A DNA stretch of 64,000 nucleotides, from contig CM082578.2 in NCBI GenBank assembly GCA_040954595.2, forward strand, positions 17,980,001 to 18,044,000. Direction: 5' to 3'. The notes under the pieces were generated by a model. That model saw only the letters and a program-made list of their open reading frames with translations. It was not told the origin of the DNA and did not search any database. Below, piece by piece: positions 1 to 27,700 of the stretch. The position numbers were made by a program, and so were the translations under genes. This stretch comes from Balanoglossus misakiensis (lineage: Eukaryota > Hemichordata). Every line of letters starts with the position of its first letter. Position 1 is the first letter of the stretch.

Positions 1-1237
1 AACGCCAATATTAGTGACATGTTTCGTTGCAACACATGCGTGGCCGGGAGTGACCGTGGTTGCAACCAGCGCGAGGTCTCGTTCGAGACAGGATTCATGG
101 CGTCAGACACAAACACCTGTCAAAGGCTGTACTGAACGCTGATTCGATAAAAACCGCCAGCGCGTCATCCATACGTTTGCATACACATAAAATTAATTTT
201 AACCAGGTTGTATAATTTCTTAGGGGGGGGGGTCATTGTTCATGCTTAGGCCTACACGTCAAAATAAAAATGGCGAGAATCGTCTGCTTTGGGTGAAATA
301 CGAGAACTACCAATAAAAAACCTACCTTTCTTTATGTTGTACAGTGACTATTATACACCTGCCACGTCCTCAGTCAATCTCAACATCACCGAAGGCTTTT
401 GCTGAACAAAACGAGAGAAATTCACCGAAGCATATCTCCAGAACGCCTGCAACTTCTTTCAGTATTTTCTGTGGTGCCCCCGTTACTGTAAATCAAAGCA
501 ATGCATTGTCAGTCATGGCAAATTGATTTCTGTCTTTTCATTCTAGTTTTTGAAAGGGCGTTTAAACCAACTGTCCTGCAGTAATATTTTGGCAAGTCCG
601 AAGAGGATGTTATTACACGAGGGACCGATACTGCTCAGTGGTACGTCGATTGAATGAATGAATTTTCTCCTGTGCATGCTGCGATGAGCCTCGGGCTTCG
701 GTTGTTGGTGTTACATAATATTTCTACTTGCGGATGTCAGGAGTACAGCTTTGTGTGCCATTATGTACTACCTGACATAAATTTGGCTAATTGAACTTGT
801 ATATCACAAGCATGTACGTTACATGTCTGGAATATCCAATCATTTTAATTCTGACGACGTGTAGAGTTTCGTGCCAGTTGAAGATATTACATAGGGCCTA
901 AATCGCAATTTCTGCATGGCCTACCTCTTCAAATTTCTTGCCATTCCCTTCATGTCTTCGCCCAGTTGCTGGTATATTCGGATTTCACTTTCTCCGTGCA
1001 CTCTCTCTCTCCGTTGTGGCATTCTGCATGCCATGTCTGAAGGTCTATTCTCGCGCGTGAACGGCCATCGTTCTACCTGAACACCAGACTGAAAGATTCA
1101 GTCGTGTGAGGGCGCCCCGGCACTGCGCGACCCCAAGGTCGTAGTAGATCGCGGACTACCGGAGCACCCGACTGAATCTTTCAATCAAACTTGCACACGA
1201 AACTCATCTACAAAATCAACCCGCTTTCTCTTTTCAG
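1..1237 (+). other. Intron of the RhoGEF gene (5' part of the gene outside the window)
   Basis: No coding exon could be supported here. The stretch holds a G-run near 224-232, one TAGGCCTA palindrome at 247-254 and, close to its end, a structured inverted repeat at 1087-1186. It ends at a polypyrimidine tract and AG acceptor (1236-1237) that opens the first visible PH-domain exon. The DH (catalytic GEF) domain expected upstream of a PH domain is not seen and presumably lies to the left of the window. Confidence 0.55.
1087..1186. repeat. Nested hairpin / foldback element just upstream of a 3' splice site
   Basis: The arms at 1087-1104 and 1169-1186 are inverted copies of 18 nt with one mismatch. 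The left arm reads GACTGAAAGATTCAGTCG, which is itself nearly palindromic. The GC-rich loop contains two smaller stems: GACC-CCAA-GGTC at 129-140 of the same kilobase (1129-1140) and GTAGT...ACTAC at 1141-1159. It ends about 50 bp before the acceptor of the exon starting at 1238. It could be a MITE relic or a structured RNA segment. No clear target-site duplication was found. Confidence 0.6.
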
Positions 1238-2133
1238 TCGAGAATACCAAATCGGTGGAGACGTACTTGTTCCTGTTCGACGACATGCTGTTGGTCACCA
1301 AGACGCGAAAAGTGGCTAAGAAGAAGACGTCTATGACCGACGGCCTGGCTATGCTCTCCCTGTCGCTGCAAAGCATACCCCACAAAAAGGACGGGATATA
1401 TTTTACGGTGTACAAGCAACCAATACCGTTGGACCGACTCGAACTCGTGGAAATCGAACCTCAGGACGGTGAGTTCATTAATGAGAGACTTTCCATTTTC
1501 AGTATACCACAATGAGATGTATCGCGAAAACTTGGAAAGTTAGATTTTGGAGCTTAGCTTAGCCTAGAAATGTCTAAAGTTCATTTCCAATTTGTAAGCT
1601 TCTTTCTGGTTCCTTCTTGTTGTTTAGCGAACGGACTGAAGAATGGTTTTGTGGTTCTTCACATAAGTCGTTTTCAGCAAGTTTTGGCTATTTTAACTTT
1701 CCAAGGTGCTAACGCCAATGTCAAGGTAAGACTTGCTGTGCATAGGAAAGCGTCGTACTGTAAAGTTGCCCGGTGGTAACCTAGCAACACCAACTCGCAG
1801 TGTAAAGAGGATTGTGGGAATAAAGTGCTTGACCAAACACCGAGATTGAGACATACTTCGTATCACCAGAAATTCAATCATCTGATGTCCACCCGGCACA
1901 GCAAATTATTTATTGGATTAAGTGCTATGAGTGTACAATTCAAACTATATTCTTGCCCACTCACTGAACCTACTAGTATATTAACACACGTACGTACACA
2001 CTCGTCTCCATTTCAGAACACTTGGCTCTCGAAGATTCGGAATGCCAAGGACAAGTGGGTTGAGGAGTGGAAGATTCGATCAGAAACGCGAGAAGAGAAA
2101 CGTCTAATTAAGGGCAGGAAAAAGACACTGTGA
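1238..2133 (+). CDS. Dbl-family RhoGEF, C-terminal PH domain (partial, last three exons)
   Basis: Exons are 1238-1468, 1628-1725 and 2017-2133 (TGA at 2131-2133). All have AG acceptors and GT donors, and the phases join without a break. About 148 residues are visible. They begin ENTKSVETYLFLFDDMLLVT, the typical beta-strand of a PH domain following a DH domain. Next come a lysine-rich loop, IPLDRLELVEIE, a second half ending in LTFQGANANVK, and the C-terminal PH helix NTWLSKIRNAKDKWVEEW with its conserved Trp. A basic tail, KRLIKGRKKTL, ends the protein. Such proteins load GTP onto Rho GTPases, and the PH domain contacts membrane or GTPase. The pattern resembles the PLEKHG5/PLEKHG6 group most, from memory, but I cannot fix the orthologue. 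The catalytic DH domain lies outside the window. Confidence 0.8.
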
Positions 2134-2790
2134 TTCCATCTGCTGGTTCGGACTTCAGAAATTACATTTTTCTTCAGACTTGTTTGAAGAACTGAGATAT
2201 GGACAGCCGCTCGGGTCATTTGAGTTGGAGACCTCACTGATTCTAACTCATTTCACATTACAGACAACTGAACATCAAAAGTTAGTAACTTGGACCTTTC
2301 TTTAATCCACTGTTTCATTTCAAAATGGTTCACTGATAATTGGCAAAGGATGCATCTTCACTTTTGGAATTATTGGGGATAATATATTTATATGGATCGT
2401 GATATACACCAATCAGAGTGATTGAAAATGACTTTTACAAGGTGGAGTTTTTCTGTCTATGAATATGCAATAATTCTTACGATATACCACGATTGCACGG
2501 AGATTTCAAGGGAAGCCGGCGTGTTTTGTAATTTTACCAAAGGACGCTTTTGCCAAGAATTTGTTGATCTTGCCTGTAGAGGGCGTAACACGCGAGGAGT
2601 GACAATGACGGACAGATGCTACACGAGAGAACTTGGCTGTACAAAGTTTTTTTCTGTTTGCTTCTGTAAATATTTGAGAATATGTAACTGTATGTATATA
2701 AATATGTATATATTTAATGTGCCAAAGACTTGTAAGACTATTTCAAATATTGCCTTATATGGGAATACAATAACTTAATATACATCTCGA

Positions 2791-2796
2791 AATAAA
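2791..2796 (+). promoter_or_regulatory. Poly(A) signal AATAAA of the RhoGEF gene
   Basis: AATAAA lies about 660 bp after the RhoGEF stop codon, in an AT-rich 3' UTR and followed by T/G-rich sequence. It is the first canonical signal downstream of the stop on this strand, so it is the likely transcript end. Confidence 0.55.
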
Positions 2797-4130
2797 AATT
2801 TGTTCAAAACATATTTGACTTCAAGCTTTAACTTCTGTGGATATATATCAAATTTATTATTTTAGTTCCCACTTGGTGTACACTTGACTATACCAGACGG
2901 AAGATCATTGGCCAAACGTTGTCATTAAAGTACTATCATCGCTATTAACACATTCTTTAATAATGAGTAGCACTACACATATCCTTTCACTTGCTCTTTT
3001 ATTCCCTTGATTTTTGAAAAGTTGCAAGGCTTACATTTTTCGCTAGAATTAAGACGACATGAAAATCTGCTGTACACTTCTCAGAACTTTTAACAATAAT
3101 TTTCAAGCCAGTCTCACAAAAGACAAAGACAATAGTCTGTATGCATTGAATGTGAAGAATGACACCCACGAAAGTTTTTTTCTTTTCCTTGTTTAATCTC
3201 GTTCACTTCCCTCGTGCAAGAAACGACTGCATCTTTTGCTGTTGTAGGTGTAACCCTCATTCAATGACACTCTAAATGACAAATTACAGGCTGGGTACAA
3301 GATTTGTACTACTTCTATTCGGAATGCTTGCATAATAATGACACCAAGGACAAATTTAATATGCAGATAATGAGAACTCTGGGGACAATTTCAACATCTT
3401 AAAATGACAACTAGCTACAATGTAAATCATACAATTTCTGAGATGTGTGGCAGTGGCCGTTATGCATCACTGTGGGTTAAAATAAATTTCTCTGATTAAT
3501 ACAACTCTTACACTTTTTGTCCTCAGCCATCCCCCCTTCCCCTCCTCAAAAGAATCCACAAATTTTCTGGCATTTGAATAGTTTCATGAAATTAAACGCT
3601 TTCTTTTCTGCATATTGATTGTGCAATTTCCCAAAAAATGATTATGATAGTTATACATGTTGATAATTATTAACATGACTACGATACCATTAACATATAT
3701 TGAAACATTGAGAACATGCTTCATGATCTTTGAAAAAAATAAAAAACGCACTGATTAGCTGGCACTGCACGTGAGAGCATGAGATTAGTGTGCCTGGTGA
3801 GAACTCAACTGCAGTTGGTATTAAGAAGTGGCTATGAAGGGGAGATGGCTTTCAACTGTACTGACCCCAACACAGATCTACTGATGCTCATAAGTTTCCA
3901 ATTTTCTTTTCTTCAAAATTTACAAGCAAGAGTACAGAAACCCTGCATCAACAAAACAACTACATGTACCTTACATGAGATGTCTTGCAAATTCCGTTTT
4001 AAAAATATATCTAAAAACTCAAGCTATGGTGATTTTTTTAAACACCACGCAATTGACAAACTTACACACAACTGACCTGATATGTAACATCTCTGCCCAG
4101 AAATCAAGAAAGGGAACTTAAACTTTTAAA

Positions 4131-4136
4131 TTTATT
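4131..4136 (-). promoter_or_regulatory. Candidate poly(A) signal of the IMPDH gene
   Basis: TTTATT on the plus strand, which is AATAAA on the minus strand, about 355 bp downstream of the IMPDH stop codon. It is the nearest canonical signal on that strand. Others exist nearer 2.85 kb, so a longer 3' UTR is possible. Confidence 0.4.
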
Positions 4137-4489
4137 TCTCCACCATGATATATAAATACAAAATCACGAAATACAAACGAGGTCCCTTCATCTCACAAGT
4201 TGAATGCACTTTCGACACCTGACCTTTGACCCACCCACCCCTTCCCCAATCTACGAGAAACAGTGCTTGAACAATGATGACTTGATAACTTGAGAGAGAT
4301 GGTGAAAGTACTGAACGCAATTTAATAAATCTGGGCATCCCAGAGGGAGAATTCTTCTTCCCTCAGATGGGAAGAGTCGCACTTGCATCACTTTACAACA
4401 AACATGATTCTGTCATGCCACTTTTTGTGGTGCAAACTGTTCTGTGCTCCTAGTGCTATTTTCATCAATAAATATAAACAGCCAGGTGT

Positions 4490-18907
<14,418 letters not shown>

Positions 18908-20151
18908 CGAGATCAATTCATGCACGTTTCAGATGTTCGTCTGTCAAAACTGCACGCGTGTGACTGTCATACAGGCCGCCTCTTGGACAGAGAATGATAG
19001 AACGACAGTGATAAGACAACGTAACGGAGGAAAACAGTAAGTGCAAAGTAAATGGGAGAACGTCTTCAGCCCGACTGAATGATGGAAGAGAAGACCCGTG
19101 TCCTTTCTTGTCTAAACTTACTTATCTCACTAAGTTATTAAACCAGGCCTAGGAATAATTATTAGATCACTACTGCGTGTGATCAAATGATGCGAATGTG
19201 TCGAGACTACACACGATCATATAAAAAGTGTCTTTTATTGGCGAGTGCTGATCAATAGGTTGGTCCTCGTTTGGGAGAAAAGGCTCTGTGAATGGCTTCG
19301 AATGGTTGCTAAGCGACTACCACACGCGAAGTAACGCGATGAAGAGAGTCGCAGCGTGTGAACGTGACACGGACAGATGAAGTATTCTTCATAAAATTTT
19401 GGTGGAAAAACTAAACAAGCACTTGAATCGACCGTGATACGTACTCATTAAGGAGATTGAGAATTCAATGAAAGAGGAGAGTGGAATTAAATGGTGATCT
19501 TCCGTCGCATATGATAATGATTGATAAGCAAAGTGAAATTCACCTTACTAATTTTACATTATTGTCTGACAAAAACGCATTTTCAAAACTTAAGCTGACC
19601 ACTCCCAATATTTTGCATAATTGTAAATGTCAAACAAATCGCGGCACATTCTAAACAATGTCCGAGTCGATTTCTCACGTAGCCGATAATTCCACGTAAC
19701 GCCCCGGCCACTAATGAGACCAAAATAATTAGAATCATTTTCTGAAACCGTGGTGGTAATTTTCTCTCCCTTGTTGAAACACCCTGAGTTCTCACCATTT
19801 ATTCCGGTTTGGTAACCCATAGTTACATGACACTGAATAGCGCGGAAAGTTTGATGACAATTATTTGTCTATGGTAACATCACTCTGACCACAACAAACG
19901 AAACACACTTCTACATTATTAAATGCTCCATACAACATTTCAAGACAGTCTTTTCGTGTAATATCTTGGACAAGTATAACACGTACACACATTTCGTCGC
20001 ATGAGTTCAAAGAGAATGGAACATACCTATCCTGCGATAACTTTTCAGCAAAGCATGACATAGACAACAGTAGGAGCGTATAGAAAAAGACAAGTACGTG
20101 ATCAAGTTTACCGTTTTAGCGACAGATATGTCAAACAATATAAGAAAAGCT
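18908..20151. other. Upstream region of the long IMPDH isoform, flank of the satellite
   Basis: No conserved gene recognised. The first few hundred bases should hold the promoter and 5' UTR of the long IMPDH transcript. Small open frames on the minus strand (19583-19820, 19861-20067) show no family motif. The satellite begins at about 20152. Confidence 0.4.
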
Positions 20152-20890
20152 TATTTCGCAAAGTCGAAAAATTGTCCCTTTTTGATGATTTTCATGAGCT
20201 ATAACCCATGATTTTTTTCACAAATCGACGAAATTTTGAAATTTCGCAAAGTCGAAAAATTGTCATTTTTTGATGATTTTCATGAGCTATAACCCATGAT
20301 TTTTTCAAAAATCGACGAAATTTTGAGATTTCGCAAAGTCGAAAAATTGTCATTTTTTGATGATTTTCATGAGCTATAACCCATGATTTTTTTCAAAAAT
20401 CGACGAAATTTTGAGATTTCACAAAGTCGAAAAATTGTCATTTTTTGATGATTTTCATGAGCTATACACCATGATTTTTTTCAAAAATCGACGAAATTTT
20501 GAGATTTCGCAAAGTCGAAAAATTGTCATTTTTTGATGCTATAACCCATGATATTTTTCAAAAATCGACGAAATTTTGAGATTTTGCAAAGTCGAAAAAT
20601 TGTCATTTTTTGATGAATTTCATGAGCTATAACCCGTGATTTTTTTTCAAAAATCGACGAAATTTCGAGATTTCGCAAAGTCGAAAAATTGTCATTTTTT
20701 GATGATTTTCATGAGTTATATAACCCATGATTTTTTTCAAAAATCGACGATATTTTGAGATTTCGCAAAGTCGAAAAATTGTCATTTTTATGATGATTTT
20801 CATGAGCTATAACCCATGATTTTTTTCAAAAATTGACAAAACTTTGAGATTTCGCAAAGTCGAAAAAATGTCATTTTTTGAAGATTTTCC
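20152..20890 (-). repeat. Satellite, diverged C-type monomers, reverse orientation (left edge)
   Basis: About eight 87-88 bp units, each carrying GCAAAGTCGAAAAATTGTCA and CATGAGCTATAACCCATGA. These are the reverse complement of the main array. Units differ by scattered substitutions and small gaps. The last unit carries private variants (ATTGACAAAACTTTGAG) that recur in mirror image just right of the turnaround. Confidence 0.95.
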
Positions 20891-21100
20891 ATGATATTTT
20901 TGAAAAAAAATCATGGGTTATAGCTCGTGAAAATCATTCAAAAAAATCATGGGTAATAGTTCATGAAAATCATCAAAAAATGAGAATGTTTCGACTTTGC
21001 GAAATCTCAAAGTTTTGTCAATTTTTGAAAAATATCATCGGTTATAACTCATGAAAATCATCATAAAAATGACAATTTGTCGACTTTGCGAAATTTCAAA
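20760..21100. repeat. Palindromic turnaround between inverted and direct satellite blocks
   Basis: The left arm (about 20760-20890) and right arm (about 20960-21100) are reverse complements over more than 110 bp. They share variants absent from neighbouring units, such as CATTTTTATGATGATTTTCA and TTGACAAAACTTTGAG. The centre at 20890-20950 holds two partial unit fragments (CATGGGTTATAGCTCGTGAA and a copy with GGGTAATAG). Confidence 0.85.
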
Positions 21101-21735
21101 ATTTCGTCGATTTTTGAAAAAATCATGGGTTATAGCTCACGAAAATCATGAAAAAATGACAATTTGTCGACTTTGCGAAATTTCAAAATTTCGTCGATTT
21201 TTGAAAAAATCATGGGTTATAGCTCACGAAAATCATGAAAAAATGACAATTTGTCGACTTTGCGAAATTTCAAAATTTCGTCGATTTTTGAAAAAATCAT
21301 GGGCTCACGAAAATCGTCGGAAAATGACAATTTGTCGACTTTTGCGAAATTTTAAAATTTCGTCGATTTTTGAAAAAAACATGGGTTATAGCTGACGAAA
21401 ATCATGAAAAAATGACAATTTGTCGACTTTGCGAAATTTCAAAATTTCGTCGATTTTTGAAAAAATCATGGGTTATAGCTCACGAAAATCGTCGGAAAAT
21501 GAAAATTTGTCGACTTTGCGAAATTTCAAAATTTCGTCGATTTTTGAAAAAATCATGGGTTATAGCTCACGAAAATCATGAAAAAATGACGATTTGTCGA
21601 CTTTGCGAAATTTCAAAATTTCGTCGATTTTTGAAAAAACCATGGGCTATAGCTCACGAAAATCGTCGGAAAATGACAATTTGTCGACTTTGCGAAATTT
21701 TAAAATTTCGTCGATTTTTGAAAAAACCATGGGTT
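20930..21735 (+). repeat. Satellite, C-type monomers, direct orientation (left inner edge)
   Basis: 87-bp units with GGGTTATAGCTCACGAAAAT, ATGACAATTTGTCGACTTTG and CGAAATTTCAAAATTTCG. They are more variable than the core. A unit near 21300 is shortened. Because 87 = 3 x 29 and the unit lacks stops in some frames, long false reading frames result. Confidence 0.95.
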
Positions 21736-24700
21736 ATAGCTCAGGAAAATGTTGAAAAATCGACGATTTTTCGACTTTGCGAATTTTGAAAATTTGGTCA
21801 TTTTTTGAAAAAACCATGGGTTATAGCTCAGGAAAATGGTCAGAAATCGACGATTTTTCGACTTTGCGAATTTTCAAAATTTGGTCATTTTTTGAAAAAA
21901 CCATGGGTTATAGCTCAGGAAAATGTTGAAAAATCGACGATTTTTCGACTTTGCGAATTTTGAAAATTTGGTCATTTTTTGAAAAAACCATGGGTTATAG
22001 CTCAGGAAAATGGTCAGAAATCGACGATTTTTCGACTTTGCGAATTTTCAAAATTTGGTCATTTTTTGAAAAAACCATGGGTTATAGCTCAGGAAAATGT
22101 TGAAAAATCGACGATTTTTCGACTTTGCGAATTTTGAAAATTTGGTCATTTTTTGAAAAAACCATGGGTTATAGCTCAGGAAAATGGTCAGAAATCGACG
22201 ATTTTACGACTTTGCGAATTGTGAAAATTTGGTCATTTTTTGAAAAAACCATGGGTTATAGCTCAGGAAAATATTGAAAAATCGACGATTTTTCGACTTT
22301 GCGAATTTTGAAAATTTGGTCATTTTTTGAAAAAACCATGGGTTATAGCTCAGGAAAATGGTCAGAAATCGACGATTTTTCGACTTTGCGAATTTTCAAA
22401 ATTTGGTCATTTTTTGAAAAAACCATGGGTTATAGCTCAGGAAAATGGTCAGAAATCGACTTTGCGAATTTTCAAAATTTGGTCATTTTTTGAAAAAACC
22501 ATGGGTTATAGCTCAGGAAAATGTTGAAAAATCGACGATTTTTCGACTTTACGAATTTTGAAAATTTGGTCATTTTTTGAAAAAACCATGGGTTATAGCT
22601 CAGGAAAATGGTCAGAAATCGACGATTTTTCGACTTTGCGAATTTTAAAAATTTGGTCATTTTTTGAAAAAACCATGGGTTATAGCTCAGGAAAATGGTC
22701 AGAAATCGACGATTTTTCGACTTTGCGAATTTTGAAAATTTGGTCATTTTTTGAAAAAAACATGGGTTATAGCTCAGGAAAATGGTCAGAAATCGACGAT
22801 TTTTCGACTTTGCGAATTTTCAAAATTTGGTCATTTTTTGAAAAAACCATGGGTTATAGCTCAGGAAAATGTTGAAAAATCGACGATTTTTCGACTTTGC
22901 GAATTTTCAAAATTTGGTCATTTTTTGAAAAAACCATGGGTTATAGCTCAGGAAAATGTTGAAAAATCGACGATTTTTCGACTTTACGAATTTTGAAAAT
23001 TTGGTCATTTTTTGAAAAAACCATGGGTTATAGCTCAGGAAAATGGTCAGAAATCGACGATTTTTCGACTTTGCGAATTTTCAAAATTTGGTCATTTTTT
23101 GAAAAAACCATGGGTTATAGCTCAGGAAAATGTTGAAAAATCGACGATTTTTCGACTTTGCGAATTTTGAAAATTTGGTCATTTTTTGAAAAAACCATGG
23201 GTTATAGCTCAGGAAAATGGTCAGAAATCGACGATTTTTCGACTTTATGAATTTTCAAAATTTGGTCATTTTTTGAAAAAACCATGGGTTATAGCTCAGG
23301 AAAATGTTGAAAAATCGACGATTTTTCGACTTTGCGAATTTTCAAAATTTGGTCATTTTTTGAAAAAACCATGGGTTATAGCTCAGGAAAATGTTGAAAA
23401 ATCGACGATTTTTCGACTTTGCGAATTTTGAAAATTTGGTCATTTTTTGAAAAAACCATGGGTTATAGCTCAGGAAAATGGTCAGAAATCGACGATTTTT
23501 CGACTTTGCGAATTTTCAAAATTTGGTCATTTTTTGAAAAAACCATGGGTTATAGCTCAGGAAAATGTTGAAAAATCGACGATTTTTCGACTTTGCGAAT
23601 TTTGAAAATTTGGTCATTTTTTGAAAAAACCATGGGTTATAGCTCAGGAAAATGGTCAGAAATCGACGATTTTTCGACTTTGCGAATTTTCAAAATTTGG
23701 TCATTTTTTGAAAAAACCATGGGTTATAGCTCAGGAAAATGTTGAAAAATCGACGATTTTTCGACTTTGCGAATTTTGAAAATTTGGTCATTTTTTGAAA
23801 AAACCATGGGTTATAGCTCAGGAAAATGGTCAGAAATCGACGATTTTTCGACTTTGCGAATTGTGAAAATTTGGTCATTTTTTGAAAAAACCATGGGTTA
23901 TAGCTCAGGAAAATGTTGAAAAATCGACGATTTTTCGACTTTGCGAATTTTGAAAATTTGGTCATTTTTTGAAAAAACCATGGGTTATAGCTCAGGAAAA
24001 TGGTCAGAAATCGACGATTTTTCGACTTTGCGAATTTTCAAAATTTGGTCATTTTTTGAAAAAACCATGGGTTATAGCTCAGGAAAATGTTGAAAAATCG
24101 ACGATTTTTCGACTTTACGAATTTTGAAAATTTGGTCATTTTTTGAAAAAACCATGGGTTATAGCTCAGGAAAATGGTCAGAAATCGACGATTTTTCGAC
24201 TTTGCGAATTTTAAAAATTTGGTCATTTTTTGAAAAAACCATGGGTTATAGCTCAGGAAAATGGTGAAAAATTGACGATTTTTCGACTTTGCGAATTCTG
24301 AAAATTTGGTCATTTTTTGAAAAAACCATGGGTTATAGCTCAGGAAAATGGTCAGAAATCGACGATTTTTCGACTTTGCGAATTTTCAAAATTTGGTCAT
24401 TTTTTGAAAAAACCATGGGTTATAGCTCAGGAAAATGTTGAAAAATCGACGATTTTTCGACTTTGCGAATTTTGAAAATTTGGTCATTTTTTGAAAAAAC
24501 CATGGGTTATAGCTCAGGAAAATGGTCAGAAATCGACGATTTTTCGACTTTGCGAATTTTCAAAATTTGGTCATTTTTTGAAAAAACCATGGGTTATAGC
24601 TCAGGAAAATGTTGAAAAATCGACGATTTTTCGACTTTGCGAATTTTGAAAATTTGGTCATTTTTTGAAAAAACCATGGGTTATAGCTCAGGAAAATGGT

Positions 24701-27700
24701 CAGAAATCGACGATTTTTCGACTTTGCGAATTTTCAAAATTTGGTCATTTTTTGAAAAAACCATGGGTTATAGCTCAGGAAAATGTTGAAAAATCGACGA
24801 TTTTTCGACTTTGCGAATTTTGAAAATTTGGTCATTTTTTGAAAAAACCATGGGTTATAGCTCAGGAAAATGGTCAGAAATCGACGATTTTTCGACTTTG
24901 CGAATTTTGAAAATTTGGTCATTTTTTGAAAAAACCATGGGTTATAGCTCAGGAAAATGTTAAAAAATCGACGATTTTTCGACTTTGCGAATTTTGAAAA
25001 TTTGGTCATTTTTTGAAAAAACCATGGGTTATAGCTCAGGAAAATGGTCAGAAATCGACGATTTTTCGACTTTGCGAATTTTGAAAATTTGGTCATTTTT
25101 TGAAAAAAACCATGGGTTATAGCTCAGGAAAATGTTGAAAAATCGACGATTTTTCGACTTTGCGAATTTTGAAAATTTGGTCATTTTTTGAAAAAACCAT
25201 GGGTTATAGCTCAGGAAAATGGTCAGAAATCGACGATTTTTCGACTTTGCGAATTTTCAAAATTTGGTCATTTTTTGAAAAAACCATGGGTTATAGCTCA
25301 GGAAAATGTTGAAAAATCGACGATTTTTCGACTTTGCGAATTTTGAAAATTTGGTCATTTTTTGAAAAAACCATGGGTTATAGCCTAGGAAAATGGTCAG
25401 AAATCGACGATTTTTCGACTTTGCGAATTTTCAAAATTTGGTCATTTTTTGAAAAAACCATGGGTTATAGCTCAGGAAAATGTTGAAAAATCGACGATTT
25501 TTCGACTTTGCGAATTTTGAAAATTTGGTCATTTTTTGAAAAAACCATGGGTTATAGCTCAGGAAAATGGTCAGAAATCGACGATTTTTCGACTTTGCGA
25601 ATTTTCAAAATTTGGTCATTTTTTGAAAAAACCATGGGTTATAGCTCAGGAAAATGTTGAAAAATCGACGATTTTTCGACTTTGCGAATTTTCAAAATTT
25701 GGTCATTTTTTGAAAAAACCATGGGTTATAGCTCAGGAAAATGGTCAGAAATCGACGATTTTTCGACTTTGCGAATTTTCAAAATTTGGTCATTTTTTGA
25801 AAAAACCATGGGTTATAGCTCAGGAAAATGTTGAAAAATCGACGATTTTTCGACTTTGCGAATTTTGAAAATTTGGTCATTTTTTGAAAAAACCATGGGT
25901 TATAGCTCTGGAAAATGGTCAGAAATCGACGATTTTTCGACTTTGCGAATTTTCAAAATTTGGTCATTTTTTGAAAAAACCATGGGTTATAGCTCAGGAA
26001 AATGTTGAAAAATCGACGATTTTTCGACTTTGCGAATTTTGAAAATTTGGTCATTTTTTGAAAAAACCATGGGTTATAGCTCAGGAAAATGGTCAGAAAT
26101 CGACGATTTTTCGACTTTGCGAATTTTGAAAATTTGGTCATTTTTTGAAAAAACCATGGGTTATAGCTCAGGAAAATGGTCAGAAATCGACGATTTTTCG
26201 ACTTTGCGAATTTTCAAAATTTGGTCATTTTTTGAAAAAACCGTGGGTTATAGCTCAGGAAAATGTTGAAAAATCGACGATTTTTCGACTTTGCGAATTT
26301 TCAAAATTTGGTCAATTTTGAAAAAACCATGGGTTATAGCTCAGGAAAATGGTCAGAAATCGACGATTTTTCGACTTTGCGAATTTTGAAAATTTGGTCA
26401 TTTTTTGAAAAAACCATGGGTTATAGCTCAGGAAAATGTTGAAAAATCGACGATTTTTCGACTTTGCGAATTTTGAAAATTTGGTCATTTTTTGAAAAAA
26501 CCATGGGTTATAGCTCAGGAAAATGGTCAGAAATCGACGATTTTTCGACTTTGCGAATTGTGAAAATTTGGTCATTTTTTGAAAAAACCATGGGTTATAG
26601 CTCAGGAAAATGTTGAAAAATCGACGATTTTTCGACTTTGCGAATTTTGAAAATTTGGTCATTTTTTGAAAAAACCATGGGTTATAGCTCAGGAAAATGG
26701 TCAGAAATCGACGATTTTTCGACTTTGCGAATTTTCAAAATTTGGTCATTTTTTGAAAAAACCATGGGTTATAGCTCAGGAAAATGTTGAAAAATCGACG
26801 ATTTTTCGACTTTGCGAATTTTGAAAATTTGGTCATTTTTTGAAAAAACCATGGGTTATAGCTCAGGAAAATGGTCAGAAATCGACGATTTTTCGACTTT
26901 GCGAATTTTCAAAATTTGGTCATTTTTTGAAAAAACCGTGGGTTATAGCTCAGGAAAATGTTGAAAAATCGACGATTTTTCGACTTTGCGAATTTTCAAA
27001 ATTTGGTCATTTTTTGAAAAAACTATGGGTTATAGCTCAGGAAAATGGTCAGAAATCGACGATTTTTCGACTTTGCGAATTGTGAAAATTTGGTCATTTT
27101 TTGAAAAAACCATGGGTTATAGCTCAGGAAAATGTTGAAAAATCGACGATTTTTCGACTTTGCGAATTTTGAAAATTTGGTCATTTTTTGAAAAAAACAT
27201 GGGTTATAGCTCAGGAAAATGGTCAGAAATCGACGATTTTTCGACTTTGCGAATTTTCAAAATTTGGTCATTTTTTGAAAAAACCATGGGTTATAGCTCA
27301 GGAAAATGTTGAAAAATCGACGATTTTTCGACTTTGCGAATTTTGAAAATTTGGTCATTTTTTGAAAAAACCATGGGTTATAGCTCAGGAAAATGGTCAG
27401 AAATCGACGATTTTTCGACTTTGCGAATTTTCAAAATTTGGTCATTTTTTGAAAAAACCATGGGTTATAGCTCAGGAAAATGTTGAAAAATCGACGATTT
27501 TTCGACTTTGCGAATTTTGAAAATTTGGTCATTTTTTGAAAAAACCATGGGTTATAGCTCAGGAAAATGGTCAGAAATCGACGATTTTTCGACTTTGCGA
27601 ATTTTCAAAATTTGGTCATTTTTTGAAAAAACCATGGGTTATAGCTCAGGAAAATGTTGAAAATCGACGATTTTTCGACTTTGCGAATTTTGAAAATTTG

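Larger units (their letters stand above)
2134..4489. other. Convergent 3' UTRs and intergenic spacer (RhoGEF / IMPDH)
   Basis: This lies between two genes pointing at each other. The left part to about 2.8 kb is the RhoGEF 3' UTR. The right part is the 3' UTR of the minus-strand IMPDH gene. The middle is AT-rich and shows no exon, repeat family or RNA gene that I can support. Confidence 0.5.

Noticed and set aside
19583-20067. Small minus-strand frames between IMPDH and the satellite
   Set aside because: Overlapping frames with no family resemblance. One could be part of a 5' UTR, but nothing supports coding.
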